Under the pieces are notes generated by a model. That model had not been told where the DNA came from, searched no databases, and saw only the letters and a program-made list of their open reading frames with translations. From Nitrospiraceae bacterium UBA6898 (lineage in GTDB: Bacteria; Nitrospirota; Thermodesulfovibrionia; Thermodesulfovibrionales; UBA6898), in assembly GCA_002448975.1 (NCBI GenBank), contig DKBO01000198.1:1-10016 (forward strand): a stretch of 10,016 nt of DNA, read 5' to 3'. Position numbers and translations under genes: made by a program. The stretch's first letter is position 1; each line of letters begins with the position of its first letter. Positions 1-6,689 of this stretch are shown here, in pieces.

Positions 1-648
1 GTGGCCGAACATCTCGCTTTCGAGGAGCGCATCCGGTATGGCAGCACAGTTCACCTTGATCAGCGGGCAGTCCCTTCGTCTGCTGGCCGCATGGAGCCCC
101 CGAACGATCAGCTCCTTTCCGACGCCGGTCTCTCCGGTGATCAGCACAGTCGAGTCAGTCGGCGCAATCTTTCGCACGGACTGAAAGATTCCCTGCATGA
201 CCGGAGATACACCGACCATCTCAGCAGCCTGCCCTTCACCGGGTTCAAAAAAAGAGGGGAGCAGTTCCTTGTTTCTGACTGATTCCGAGAGAGCTCCTGA
301 AAGGGAGTGCATCAGTTCATCTTCATCAAAGGGCTTGGTGATGAAATCATGGGCTCCGCTCTTCATCGCTTTCACCGCGGTTTCAATATCTCCGTGCGCG
401 GTTATCATCAGGACAGGGACAGCCGGTCGGTTCTTCTTCATCCATGACAGAAGGTCAAGGCCGCTTTTTCCGGGCATCTTCAGATCGGTAATGACAACTG
501 CCGGGTCATACTCCCCGAGCAACGTTGTTGCAGAATCGACATCCCTGGCTGTCCGCACTGTGTGGCCTGCCTCTTCAAGAAGTCCCTGCAGCACGGTACA
601 GACATTCCGGTCATCATCAACGATCAACAGGTCTGCCACTTCCGGCAT
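1..648 (-). CDS. NtrC-family sigma54-dependent response regulator (5' part, cut by window edge)
   Basis: The first 216 codons are visible; the rest lies beyond the left edge. Residues 1-120 form a receiver domain: acidic triad D11-D13, phosphoacceptor D55 in ITDLKMP, T83 in MITAHGD and K105 in ITKPF. A linker follows, then the start of the AAA+ sigma54-activation domain, with Walker A GETGVGKE at 172-179 and the family block NCAAIPDALLESEMFGH at 200-216. The GAFTGA loop, Walker B and the DNA-binding domain would lie outside the window. The protein should activate sigma54 RNA polymerase when phosphorylated on D55. The start ATG at 648 has a strong purine-rich Shine-Dalgarno (GGAAGGAGGAG) directly upstream. 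The gene begins 41 bases after the histidine kinase stop, so the two are cognate partners in one operon. The frame is open throughout. The family is certain; the specific target is unknown. Confidence 0.95.
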   Translation of the reverse strand, partial: MPEVADLLIVDDDRNVCTVLQGLLEEAGHTVRTARDVDSATTLLGEYDPAVVITDLKMPGKSGLDLLSWMKKNRPAVPVLMITAHGDIETAVKAMKSGAHDFITKPFDEDELMHSLSGALSESVRNKELLPSFFEPGEGQAAEMVGVSPVMQGIFQSVRKIAPTDSTVLITGETGVGKELIVRGLHAASRRRDCPLIKVNCAAIPDALLESEMFGH

Positions 649-689
649 CTCCTCCTTCCCTTGCCTCTGCCCCTTATCCGGGCGTGCAC

Positions 690-2024
690 TCAACCCGGTA
701 AAAGTATAGTGAACTGTGCTCCGCGTGGCAACAGGTTTTCCGCAGAGATCGTCCCACCATGCGCTTCAATGATTTTTCTGCTGACCGTGAGACCCACCCC
801 TATACCATCAGTTTTAGTGCTGAAAAAGGGTTCGAAGATACGCGCAAGGTGCTCCGGGGGTATGCCGCTGCCGCTGTCCGAAAAGATGACCTTGATCCAG
901 GGCGGCTGATAAGCCGACCATATGCGCACTTCACCCTGGTTGCCTGCCGATTCTGAGGCATTCTTGAGCAGGTTAAGAAAGACCTGTTTTAGCGCCACGG
1001 TATCTCCCAGAATATCCGCAAGATCGACATCAAGGTCAATCGTGATAGTCACGTGGGGCATATCGATCGAGAACAATTCGACGGTTTTTTGCAGGAGGGA
1101 GTTCACAGATACGTTGTCCTTCTCGATCTGCACCGGTCGGGTAAAATATTGGAAATTGACCAGAATACTGTTCAGCCGGTCCGCCTCTTCGATGACGATG
1201 CCCAGATATTTCTTTTGCTCCGCCGTTTCCTGTCCGTTCATTCTGCGTTCCAGCAGCCTGCACGCACCCTGAATGGCGGTAATGGGATTCCTAATCTCAT
1301 GAGCGAGACCGGCAGCCATCACATTCAGCGCCTCAAGGGTGGTCCTTGTCTGGGCAAGGATATCGAACTCGCTGCTGTGCCTGAACACCCCCACCGCAAG
1401 TATGGACGGATACACGACACTTCCCAGGTGCCCTAGGGCCGGAACCGTCATCCCCGCTCCATGCAGATGGTCGGTAAGTGCCGAGATCACACCTGTGATC
1501 CCGGCAGCCAGAATATACCGCAGCCTGCTTTTTTCACTTGATGCTTCGCTTCTTTTCAGGGCGTTCAACACCAGCAGAAGTCCGCTCAGGAAAAATGGCG
1601 CCAGCACGATAAGGTAACTGATGTCCCAATAGCCATTCTCCACGAATCTCCGATTGCCCTCGTAATAGACTTCAAGCGGGGATACGCATGCGAGGATCCC
1701 CGCAAAAAAATAGGCAGGCAGCAGGAACGCATGATTGCCGCGTTTCGGTTTGACAAGGGCTACCACAAAATGAAACATGAACGGCGGAATCATCGCCGAA
1801 CAGATCATCGAAAGATAGAGCCACAACCGCACTGAAGTTGCATAAAGCAGGTACATGCAGACATTCCAACCCATCACTGAAAGGCAGATCAGCAGGAAGA
1901 GTATATAGAGCGTGTGCCGTGAAGTCCGCAGGAGGACCATCACCACGAAGAAAAGATTAATGAGAACGGCTATGATCGAAAGTGCAGGATTAATGTGAGA
2001 CAGCGTATCCGAGATCGTCTGCAT
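690..2024 (-). CDS. Membrane sensor histidine kinase (NtrB-like core, seven-helix N-terminal sensor)
   Basis: A 444-residue kinase. Residues about 14-215 hold roughly seven hydrophobic segments, like the 7TM input regions of some histidine kinases. Then comes a HisKA dimerisation domain with H-box GLAHEIRNP (phospho-His about 242) and a HATPase_c domain: N-box NLLKNASE (about 351-358), G1 box DSGSGI (about 383-388), F-box FEPFFSTK and G2 box GIGVGLTVS. All catalytic boxes are intact. It should autophosphorylate and pass phosphate to the NtrC-type regulator encoded just downstream. The frame is open up to a GTG at 2120, but the extra 32 residues look non-coding (rich in Ala, Gly, Arg and Ser, before the first membrane helix), so I chose the ATG at 2024. 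Neither start has a convincing Shine-Dalgarno, so the start is uncertain. The signal sensed cannot be deduced. Confidence 0.92.
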   Translation of the reverse strand: MQTISDTLSHINPALSIIAVLINLFFVVMVLLRTSRHTLYILFLLICLSVMGWNVCMYLLYATSVRLWLYLSMICSAMIPPFMFHFVVALVKPKRGNHAFLLPAYFFAGILACVSPLEVYYEGNRRFVENGYWDISYLIVLAPFFLSGLLLVLNALKRSEASSEKSRLRYILAAGITGVISALTDHLHGAGMTVPALGHLGSVVYPSILAVGVFRHSSEFDILAQTRTTLEALNVMAAGLAHEIRNPITAIQGACRLLERRMNGQETAEQKKYLGIVIEEADRLNSILVNFQYFTRPVQIEKDNVSVNSLLQKTVELFSIDMPHVTITIDLDVDLADILGDTVALKQVFLNLLKNASESAGNQGEVRIWSAYQPPWIKVIFSDSGSGIPPEHLARIFEPFFSTKTDGIGVGLTVSRKIIEAHGGTISAENLLPRGAQFTILLPG

Positions 2025-2166
2025 TATGATTTCAGGTATTGACGCGCTTCCCCGCCAAGCACGCTTCCCGCCTGAAGTAACCCGGGGAAAAGCTGCGGCT
2101 CCGAACGACGACATCGGCACCTGTCGGCAATGGTTCCCCCTCCCATCCTCTTCATGTAGGGATATC

Positions 2167-2373
2167 TTATCCTGTCTTCAGCAACCTTGCAAACAGAATT
2201 TGATCACACGTTTCGTGTACTGATATTATGCAGACGTCACTCCAGCCGGTTAGAGCAAACAGCATGACGCGCAAAATCACTATTATAATCAGGCCAGTCA
2301 TTAGCCCAAGACCGACACCGAAAAATATACCCCAAAACCACAACAGCGAATGTTTTATTAAATGCTTTTTCAT
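2167..2373 (-). CDS. Possible small membrane protein, function unknown
   Basis: A 68-codon frame starting MKKHLIKHSLLWFWG. A basic start is followed by one long or two close hydrophobic segments (about residues 9-42), with GVGLGLMTGLIIIVILRV as the core, then a polar tail of about 25 residues. I recognise no family. Base composition is more AT-rich than the flanking genes. There is no Shine-Dalgarno before the ATG, but a perfect TATAAT lies 12 bases upstream (minus strand), which would give an almost leaderless mRNA. The stop is followed after about 140 bases by the histidine kinase start, so it could be co-transcribed with the kinase. It could equally be a chance frame in a gene-poor gap. 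Confidence 0.35.
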   Translation of the reverse strand: MKKHLIKHSLLWFWGIFFGVGLGLMTGLIIIVILRVMLFALTGWSDVCIISVHETCDQILFARLLKTG

Positions 2374-2385
2374 TACTGGACAGTG

Positions 2386-2391
2386 ATTATA
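2386..2391 (-). promoter_or_regulatory. Possible -10 element (TATAAT) before the small membrane ORF
   Basis: The minus strand reads a perfect TATAAT here, 12 bases before the ATG at 2373. No good -35 hexamer is seen 16-18 bases upstream, where the sequence is close to CGATAC. If used, transcription would begin about 5-6 bases before the ATG. The hexamer could be a chance match in an AT-rich spot. Confidence 0.25.
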
Positions 2392-2610
2392 AGTACTTCC
2401 GGTTTGTCGTATCGCCAGTATCGATTACCACAAGAAATCTTCGCCATTTGTTCAGGTTCTCATACGCAAGACTGCAGGAAGGAACAACTTTTCTGTCGCC
2501 TTCCATTTCTATTGAATACCATCCGCAACACACCTCTCGGCCGGTTATATCACGGGTTCGGACTTCAGGGGGAAGAGTGTGTTAGCTTCATTTTCTGACA
2601 CCTGCGGACT

Positions 2611-2635
2611 GGCCGGTGAATCCCGCATACCGGCC
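2611..2635. repeat. Perfect inverted repeat, 7-bp stem with 11-base loop
   Basis: The arms GGCCGGT (2611-2617) and ACCGGCC (2629-2635) are exactly complementary and GC-rich, so the hairpin would be stable on either strand. No T-run follows on either side, so it is not a standard intrinsic terminator. A second smaller hairpin (GGCTT/AAGCC at 2642-2646/2660-2664) lies a few bases away, suggesting a structured stretch. Confidence 0.6.
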
Positions 2636-2727
2636 TATTCAGGCTTAGCCTCTCAGGTCAAGCCGTGGCCACTACACCCCAGCAAGCTCTTTCTTCCGGC
2701 AATTGATCTGCAGGTCCTTTTTCCTCC

Positions 2728-2749
2728 AAAACCGGTCTGACGTGGACCG
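2728..2749 (-). terminator. Weak terminator-like hairpin after the M1/ChaN gene
   Basis: Directly after the TAA stop, the minus strand has CGGTC, a 7-base loop and GACCG, followed by G and four T. The stem is only 5 bp and the T-run is short, so termination would be inefficient. The position immediately behind a stop codon is the main reason to list it. Confidence 0.3.
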
Positions 2750-5740
2750 TTATAGTATCACGCTGAGATCTATCTCCTTCGGGCCGAACAAGAAGCGCTT
2801 TCTCAGCACCTTGAGCGCCAGCGTATCACCCTTTTTCTTAGTCAGCAAGTGGATCTTTAGATCCTCGACCGCCTCCATTTTTTCTCCGTCCAGGGAAATG
2901 ATTGCATCGTTTTTCCTGATGCCGGCTTTTTCGGCAGCGCTTTCCGGAGCTACCATAGTTACCGTAATGACACCGCTGACTTCCTTGAGCTGAACACCGA
3001 GCTTCGGGGTCTCCCTGAACGGAACCGGAGCCGGGAAAAGAACATAATCCGCGATACCGCTGTCCATATCCTCCGCGTTCAGGATCACCGCGTATTCCTT
3101 CCGGTTCAGCCGGTAGGCGCGCTTGGGTATGCCGGATCCGAATACCATATGTCCGCTTCCGGCAAGAACGACCACCTGATGGCCGGGGTTCTTCGTCATG
3201 AACCCGCTCAGGTTATGCGCCATGGACTCGTCCCATAACACCTGCGACTGATAAAAGAAATCGAAGTTTCTGTTTTCCGGGTTCGCATGTGCGGCATAGG
3301 ACTCTCTGAGCCTCTCCCGATATTCCGTATCCGAAAGATCGATGTCTCGGGGTACCTCTTTCAGGTCTTCTGCGCCGAGGGCGAGCAGGCCTCCCTTGGA
3401 AACCTTGGTCACAATCTCCTTTTTTATGTTCAGGGCAATGACCGGAACCCTGTTCTCCCGCGCAAACAGCAGGATCTCCCGGTAGAGATGGTAGTCAAAT
3501 GCCCAGCGCTTGTAATATTCGGACCTCTTCAAAAACGTCTTTTCATCAATAGTCCCGGCAATATACTCGTCAAGAACTCCCTGGAAGGGCTTCTGAAACA
3601 TCTCCATGCCTATGGCGAGATTCTTGTTCTTCCGGTACAGTTCTTTGATCACCTGAAGCTGCACGCGGTGATTCTCGAACCGGTCATGGAATTCACCAAC
3701 ATAGATGATATCCTTGCCGCTCACAGCCTCAATGATCCGGGATAGGGGCTCAAGGTGCGGGACGCTGACCCCCCGGACATCCTGGGACAGCGCTATGCCG
3801 ATGCCCCGTTCGCCCGCGTCCGTGGACTTCGTAACGTTTCTTCCGTCCGTGAATACGACTGTCGTATACTTTCCGTAATGGGTAATGCGCTGCAGGTAAT
3901 CCTGCATGCCGGCAAGCGATACAGAGCTTATGATACCGATACAGTTCTTCTTGCTGTACGGGCTGAACCTAGTGACAAGAGAAAAATCTCCCTCCGGCGA
4001 TGCAACCTCTCCGAAAAGCCTTCGTATCAGTTCGCAATCACCCGGGACAAGCAGGGATGAGTTCTTGATATCATCATAGGTCACCTCTTCTTCCTTTTTC
4101 TCTGCAAAGCCGCTCGTCTTGAGGAAGCCGGAAAGACCCGCGTATTCCTGCTCCTTTCCCCGGGGGATAACGAAGATACGGTCCCTGCTGCCCAGGATCG
4201 CTGAAATTACCGGCATGGTCTCGCCATCTGAAAGCGTTCTGAAGAGGTCATAATCCCTGTCAACCACCAGTTCCAGGGGTTGTTCCCCTGTCTCAATCTC
4301 AAACGACGCAGACTCCTTTTCGACCCGAAAAGTCTTCCGGATCTCTCCTTTGTCCGTCCTCAGGACCACCGGCAGAAGGAACCGGTCCTTCCGTTCCTTC
4401 TGCTCGACATCAAAAGATATCCTTGCCTGCGAACCTTCATACGTAAGCATGGCATCCGTGATCTGGAAATCCACGGCCCCTCTGCCTTCAATCCACTGCT
4501 TGAAGAACCAGCCAAGGTCGGTGCCCGAGGCATCCTCGCATGACTTCTGTATGTCTGACCAGGAGGCACGTGAAAAGCGGTTCTTGAGATAGAACTCCCG
4601 CAATGCCCGGTCGAATGCATCCGCGCCGAGCTCCTGTTTGAGCATATGGAATACCATAGCTGTCTTGCCGTAGCCGACGGCTGCCGTTGCCCTGTCCGAC
4701 CGTGAGATGAAGTCCTTCAGCGAAAAATCGTTCTCCGGCACAATATAATTACGGTATGAAAGCAGAACCTGCTTGCGGTATTCCCATCCTTCTCCCTTCA
4801 TCTCTTCATACTGATGATCGGCAAGGTACGTGGTCAGGCCCTCTGCCCAATTGCCGCTTGCGTGGTCGATATAGACCGAATTGCCGAACCACTGATGAAG
4901 GATCTCATGGCCGAGGGATGTCTCGACGATGAACGGCAGTTTGATCACATCCCTCCCGAGGAGGGTAAAGGTCGGCATGGAATAGCCCGTGGGCAGGATA
5001 TTTTCCACTACCGCAAACCGTTTGAACGGATACGGACCGATAAGCCTGCTATATATGTCCAGATATTTTTTTGTATATGCAAGATATGTTTCAGCGAGTT
5101 CTTCTTCCTCGGGAAAGAAAAAGGTCACGATATCTATCCCTTCATGTCTCACGGTCCTGACATGGTACTTGCCCGCAATCAGACTGATCCCTTCCACCGG
5201 ATGGTTGAAAACAAAAGCAAACTCCCGTGACCCGTCACTTTGCTCTTTTACCAGGACATCGTCCGCTTCGGATATGCCCTCGAACCCCGCGGGGAGCAGC
5301 GCTTTCAACCTATATGCGGATAGCCCTTCCACCGCAGGATACCAGGAACCGGTCAGGGCTATGCCTTCCCGTTCCACAACGTTCGCCTGTTCTATGCCGT
5401 CCTCCCTGCCACTCGCGCGGGCAGGCGCATAGGATACTTCAAAATCGATGCTCACCACGCGCGGTCCTGAACCGGCGTCGATCGTCATGGTTCGGGATTT
5501 TATATCTGCGGTGAGTGCAGCCCCGAGGGCGGATACGGCCTTGATGGTGATACCGTCCGTGCGTACTGAGCGGCTCTGACCCGGAGGCAGCGTTATCCGC
5601 GCTTCACCCACGAGGATGTGCCGTCCCGGATCGAGGCGTACCTGAATCTCATGCAGTACCACAGCGTTATCCGCTTCGGAAACGACCGGCAGCAGGAGCA
5701 GGAAGATGGCAAAAATACTTTTTTGAACACATTTCATCAT
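2750..5740 (-). CDS. Exported M1-type metallopeptidase / ChaN-like / PDZ fusion protein
   Basis: A 996-residue protein. Residues 1-23 are a signal peptide (hydrophobic IFAIFLLLLPVV, likely cut after SEA), so it acts in the periplasm or outside. Residues about 24-490 form an M1 peptidase-like region: a beta-rich N-terminus, zinc site HEILH at 278-282 with third ligand E300 in NWAEGLTTY, and a likely catalytic Tyr357 in VGYGKTAMV. The usual GAMEN exopeptidase motif is replaced by TGYSMPTF (251-258), and the zinc spacing is HEXXH-X17-E rather than X18. Residues about 500-660 are an unassigned linker domain. Residues about 665-905 are ChaN/TIKI-like (DUF399): GEFHD at 682-686, GMEMF at 711-715 and GSGHM at 861-865, motifs that in this superfamily supply metal or haem ligands. 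Residues about 910-990 are a PDZ domain (KLGVQL, APESAAEKAGI, DAIISLDG). The start at 5740 has a GAGGAG ribosome site 8 bases upstream. Substrate unknown; the M1 fold and domain order are strongly supported. Confidence 0.9.
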   Translation of the reverse strand: MMKCVQKSIFAIFLLLLPVVSEADNAVVLHEIQVRLDPGRHILVGEARITLPPGQSRSVRTDGITIKAVSALGAALTADIKSRTMTIDAGSGPRVVSIDFEVSYAPARASGREDGIEQANVVEREGIALTGSWYPAVEGLSAYRLKALLPAGFEGISEADDVLVKEQSDGSREFAFVFNHPVEGISLIAGKYHVRTVRHEGIDIVTFFFPEEEELAETYLAYTKKYLDIYSRLIGPYPFKRFAVVENILPTGYSMPTFTLLGRDVIKLPFIVETSLGHEILHQWFGNSVYIDHASGNWAEGLTTYLADHQYEEMKGEGWEYRKQVLLSYRNYIVPENDFSLKDFISRSDRATAAVGYGKTAMVFHMLKQELGADAFDRALREFYLKNRFSRASWSDIQKSCEDASGTDLGWFFKQWIEGRGAVDFQITDAMLTYEGSQARISFDVEQKERKDRFLLPVVLRTDKGEIRKTFRVEKESASFEIETGEQPLELVVDRDYDLFRTLSDGETMPVISAILGSRDRIFVIPRGKEQEYAGLSGFLKTSGFAEKKEEEVTYDDIKNSSLLVPGDCELIRRLFGEVASPEGDFSLVTRFSPYSKKNCIGIISSVSLAGMQDYLQRITHYGKYTTVVFTDGRNVTKSTDAGERGIGIALSQDVRGVSVPHLEPLSRIIEAVSGKDIIYVGEFHDRFENHRVQLQVIKELYRKNKNLAIGMEMFQKPFQGVLDEYIAGTIDEKTFLKRSEYYKRWAFDYHLYREILLFARENRVPVIALNIKKEIVTKVSKGGLLALGAEDLKEVPRDIDLSDTEYRERLRESYAAHANPENRNFDFFYQSQVLWDESMAHNLSGFMTKNPGHQVVVLAGSGHMVFGSGIPKRAYRLNRKEYAVILNAEDMDSGIADYVLFPAPVPFRETPKLGVQLKEVSGVITVTMVAPESAAEKAGIRKNDAIISLDGEKMEAVEDLKIHLLTKKKGDTLALKVLRKRFLFGPKEIDLSVIL

Positions 5741-5795
5741 AACGATGTCTCCTCAGGGTATTTCGTCTGCAGATGGTCCCGTACACGTCCTTATG

Positions 5796-5813
5796 TCCAG
5801 CCCGCAGGCCGGA
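5796..5813. repeat. Intercistronic hairpin between kinase-like gene and M1 gene
   Basis: On the minus strand TCCGGCC and GGCTGGA pair (one G-T wobble) around a TGCG tetraloop, about 10 bases after the NMP-kinase-like stop. No T-run follows, so it is more likely an mRNA-stability or processing hairpin than a terminator, if it matters at all. Confidence 0.35.
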
Positions 5814-5821
5814 TGCCGCCT

Positions 5822-6466
5822 TCAGGACAACATCAGCGATAGGGCTTGCGCATACAGGTCCTCCGCATGTGAGCCGGCGTCAGAACACAGGCTGATCAGC
5901 ATGCAACCCCGCGCTCCATAGTATTCCACCAGTGGAGCGGTACGGTCATGATAAAGAGCGAGCTTTTTCCGGATCATGTCCTCTGCGTCGTCAGTACGGT
6001 GAAGCCGGTCACCGCCCGTGTTCCTGTCAATCCGTGCAGATACGGCTTCCGGGCTGCATTCCAGCTGCAACAGATGCGTGACCGCAACATGGCGCTCCAT
6101 ATCCCGCGCCTGGCCGACATGGCGGGGGAGGCCATTCAGGACGATAAGGTCAGGTTCTCGCCAACCACTTCCCGCAAGAAAGTTTCTTAATATCTTCTCG
6201 GCAAGATGAAAATGCTCATCTTCCAGGAGCCGGCCTTTTTCAAGGATATCGCGGATGAATCCATATTCTTCCCTACTGAATCCCGGAGCAGGCTCCTCGC
6301 GTCCCGCAACACTCCTCAGTTCCCGACCGAAGTCGAAATGGCGGCATTTTCTGCCCAGAATGCCTCGTTGCGCCATATAATCTCCCAGAGGGGTCTTTCC
6401 CGCGCTGGTCGGTCCGATCAGCAGGATCGCCTCGCTCTGCTGGTGACTCTTCACCGGTCTGTTCAT
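5822..6466 (-). CDS. Adenylate-kinase-like P-loop nucleoside monophosphate kinase
   Basis: A 214-residue protein with the adenylate kinase layout. The P-loop is GPTSAGKT at 18-25. An NMP-binding segment like Adk's GDMLR...DAGKLVTDE reads GRELR (47-51) and EKGRLLEDE (75-83). NGLPRHVGQ (111-119) stands where Adk has GFPR, and the C-terminal block HRTDD...TAPLVEYY (156-183) matches Adk's RxDD...TxPLIxYY. The LID between about 145 and 157 is very short and has no zinc-binding cysteines. The family transfers phosphate from ATP to a nucleoside monophosphate in the cytoplasm. The changed P-loop (GKTPLG, not GKGTQ) and GLPR in place of GFPR argue against the housekeeping Adk, so the acceptor may be different. 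It lies 223 bases after thiC and 81 bases before the M1/ChaN gene, so it may be expressed from the thi operon or alone. The ATG at 6466 has only a weak ribosome site. Confidence 0.75.
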   Translation of the reverse strand: MNRPVKSHQQSEAILLIGPTSAGKTPLGDYMAQRGILGRKCRHFDFGRELRSVAGREEPAPGFSREEYGFIRDILEKGRLLEDEHFHLAEKILRNFLAGSGWREPDLIVLNGLPRHVGQARDMERHVAVTHLLQLECSPEAVSARIDRNTGGDRLHRTDDAEDMIRKKLALYHDRTAPLVEYYGARGCMLISLCSDAGSHAEDLYAQALSLMLS

Positions 6467-6689
6467 AGAGCGCCGGATTTCAGATCTCAGGGCAGGTATT
6501 CCCCAAGGCCTTTCCGAATTCCCTATGCCTTTCTGCAGACCGCATTGTTACCCTCTATCCCGATTAACATGGATACCCTTTATTACCCAGGGAAAGGGGC
6601 TTCCTGCCGTCATCGGCAATACCGGCATGCAAAAAATCTGCGAAACGGCTCATTCCATGAAAGATAATCGTTTTTACGCATATGCGCTT
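6467..6689. other. Spacer between thiC and the NMP-kinase-like gene
   Basis: These 223 bases hold no recognisable gene. On the minus strand there is the palindrome CGCATATGCG just after the thiC stop, a run of six T without a stable stem before it, a small TGCCG/CGGCA hairpin (plus 6605-6618), a CCCTTT/AAAGGG repeat (plus 6576-6598), and short frames of 21-26 codons. I see no strong terminator and no convincing promoter, so read-through from thiC cannot be ruled in or out. Confidence 0.5.

Larger units (their letters stand above)
2374..2749. other. Gene-poor gap with several inverted repeats
   Basis: This 376-base stretch after the M1/ChaN gene has no recognisable gene. Its left half holds a minus-strand frame of 39 codons from ATG 2506 (48 from GTG 2533) ending at 2387, without a convincing ribosome site or known family, and an overlapping plus-strand frame of similar quality. 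Its right half holds inverted repeats: a perfect 7-base pair of arms at 2611-2617/2629-2635 (GGCCGGT/ACCGGCC), a 5-base pair at 2642-2646/2660-2664, the palindrome GTGGCCAC near 2665-2672, and a 5-base pair at 2733-2737/2745-2749. It may hold a structured RNA, a decayed element or only transcript ends. I could match it to no known RNA family. Confidence 0.5.

Noticed and set aside
197..709. Plus-strand frame of 170 codons at the left edge, and similar long plus-strand frames over thiC, thiE and the M1 gene
   Set aside because: These are antisense shadows of clearly recognised minus-strand genes (receiver/AAA+ regulator, ThiC, ThiE, M1/ChaN) and have no family signatures.
2025..2120. 32-residue N-terminal extension of the histidine kinase from GTG 2120 or ATG 2114
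   Set aside because: The composition looks non-coding, no ribosome site is correctly spaced, and the first membrane helix begins shortly after the ATG at 2024.
2387..2533. Minus-strand 39-48 codon frame (ATG 2506 or GTG 2533)
   Set aside because: It has no recognised family and no convincing ribosome site, and the opposite strand is equally open here; described only as part of the gap.
2658..2671. Sigma54-like sequence TGGCCACGGCTTGA on the minus strand
   Set aside because: The GG-to-GC spacing is one base short and the conserved C of TTGC is missing, so it does not meet the -24/-12 consensus.
6467..6560. 21-codon frame with a GAGGG ribosome site (ATG about 6546) before the NMP-kinase-like gene
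   Set aside because: It is too short to judge and has no similarity to known leader peptides; probably chance.
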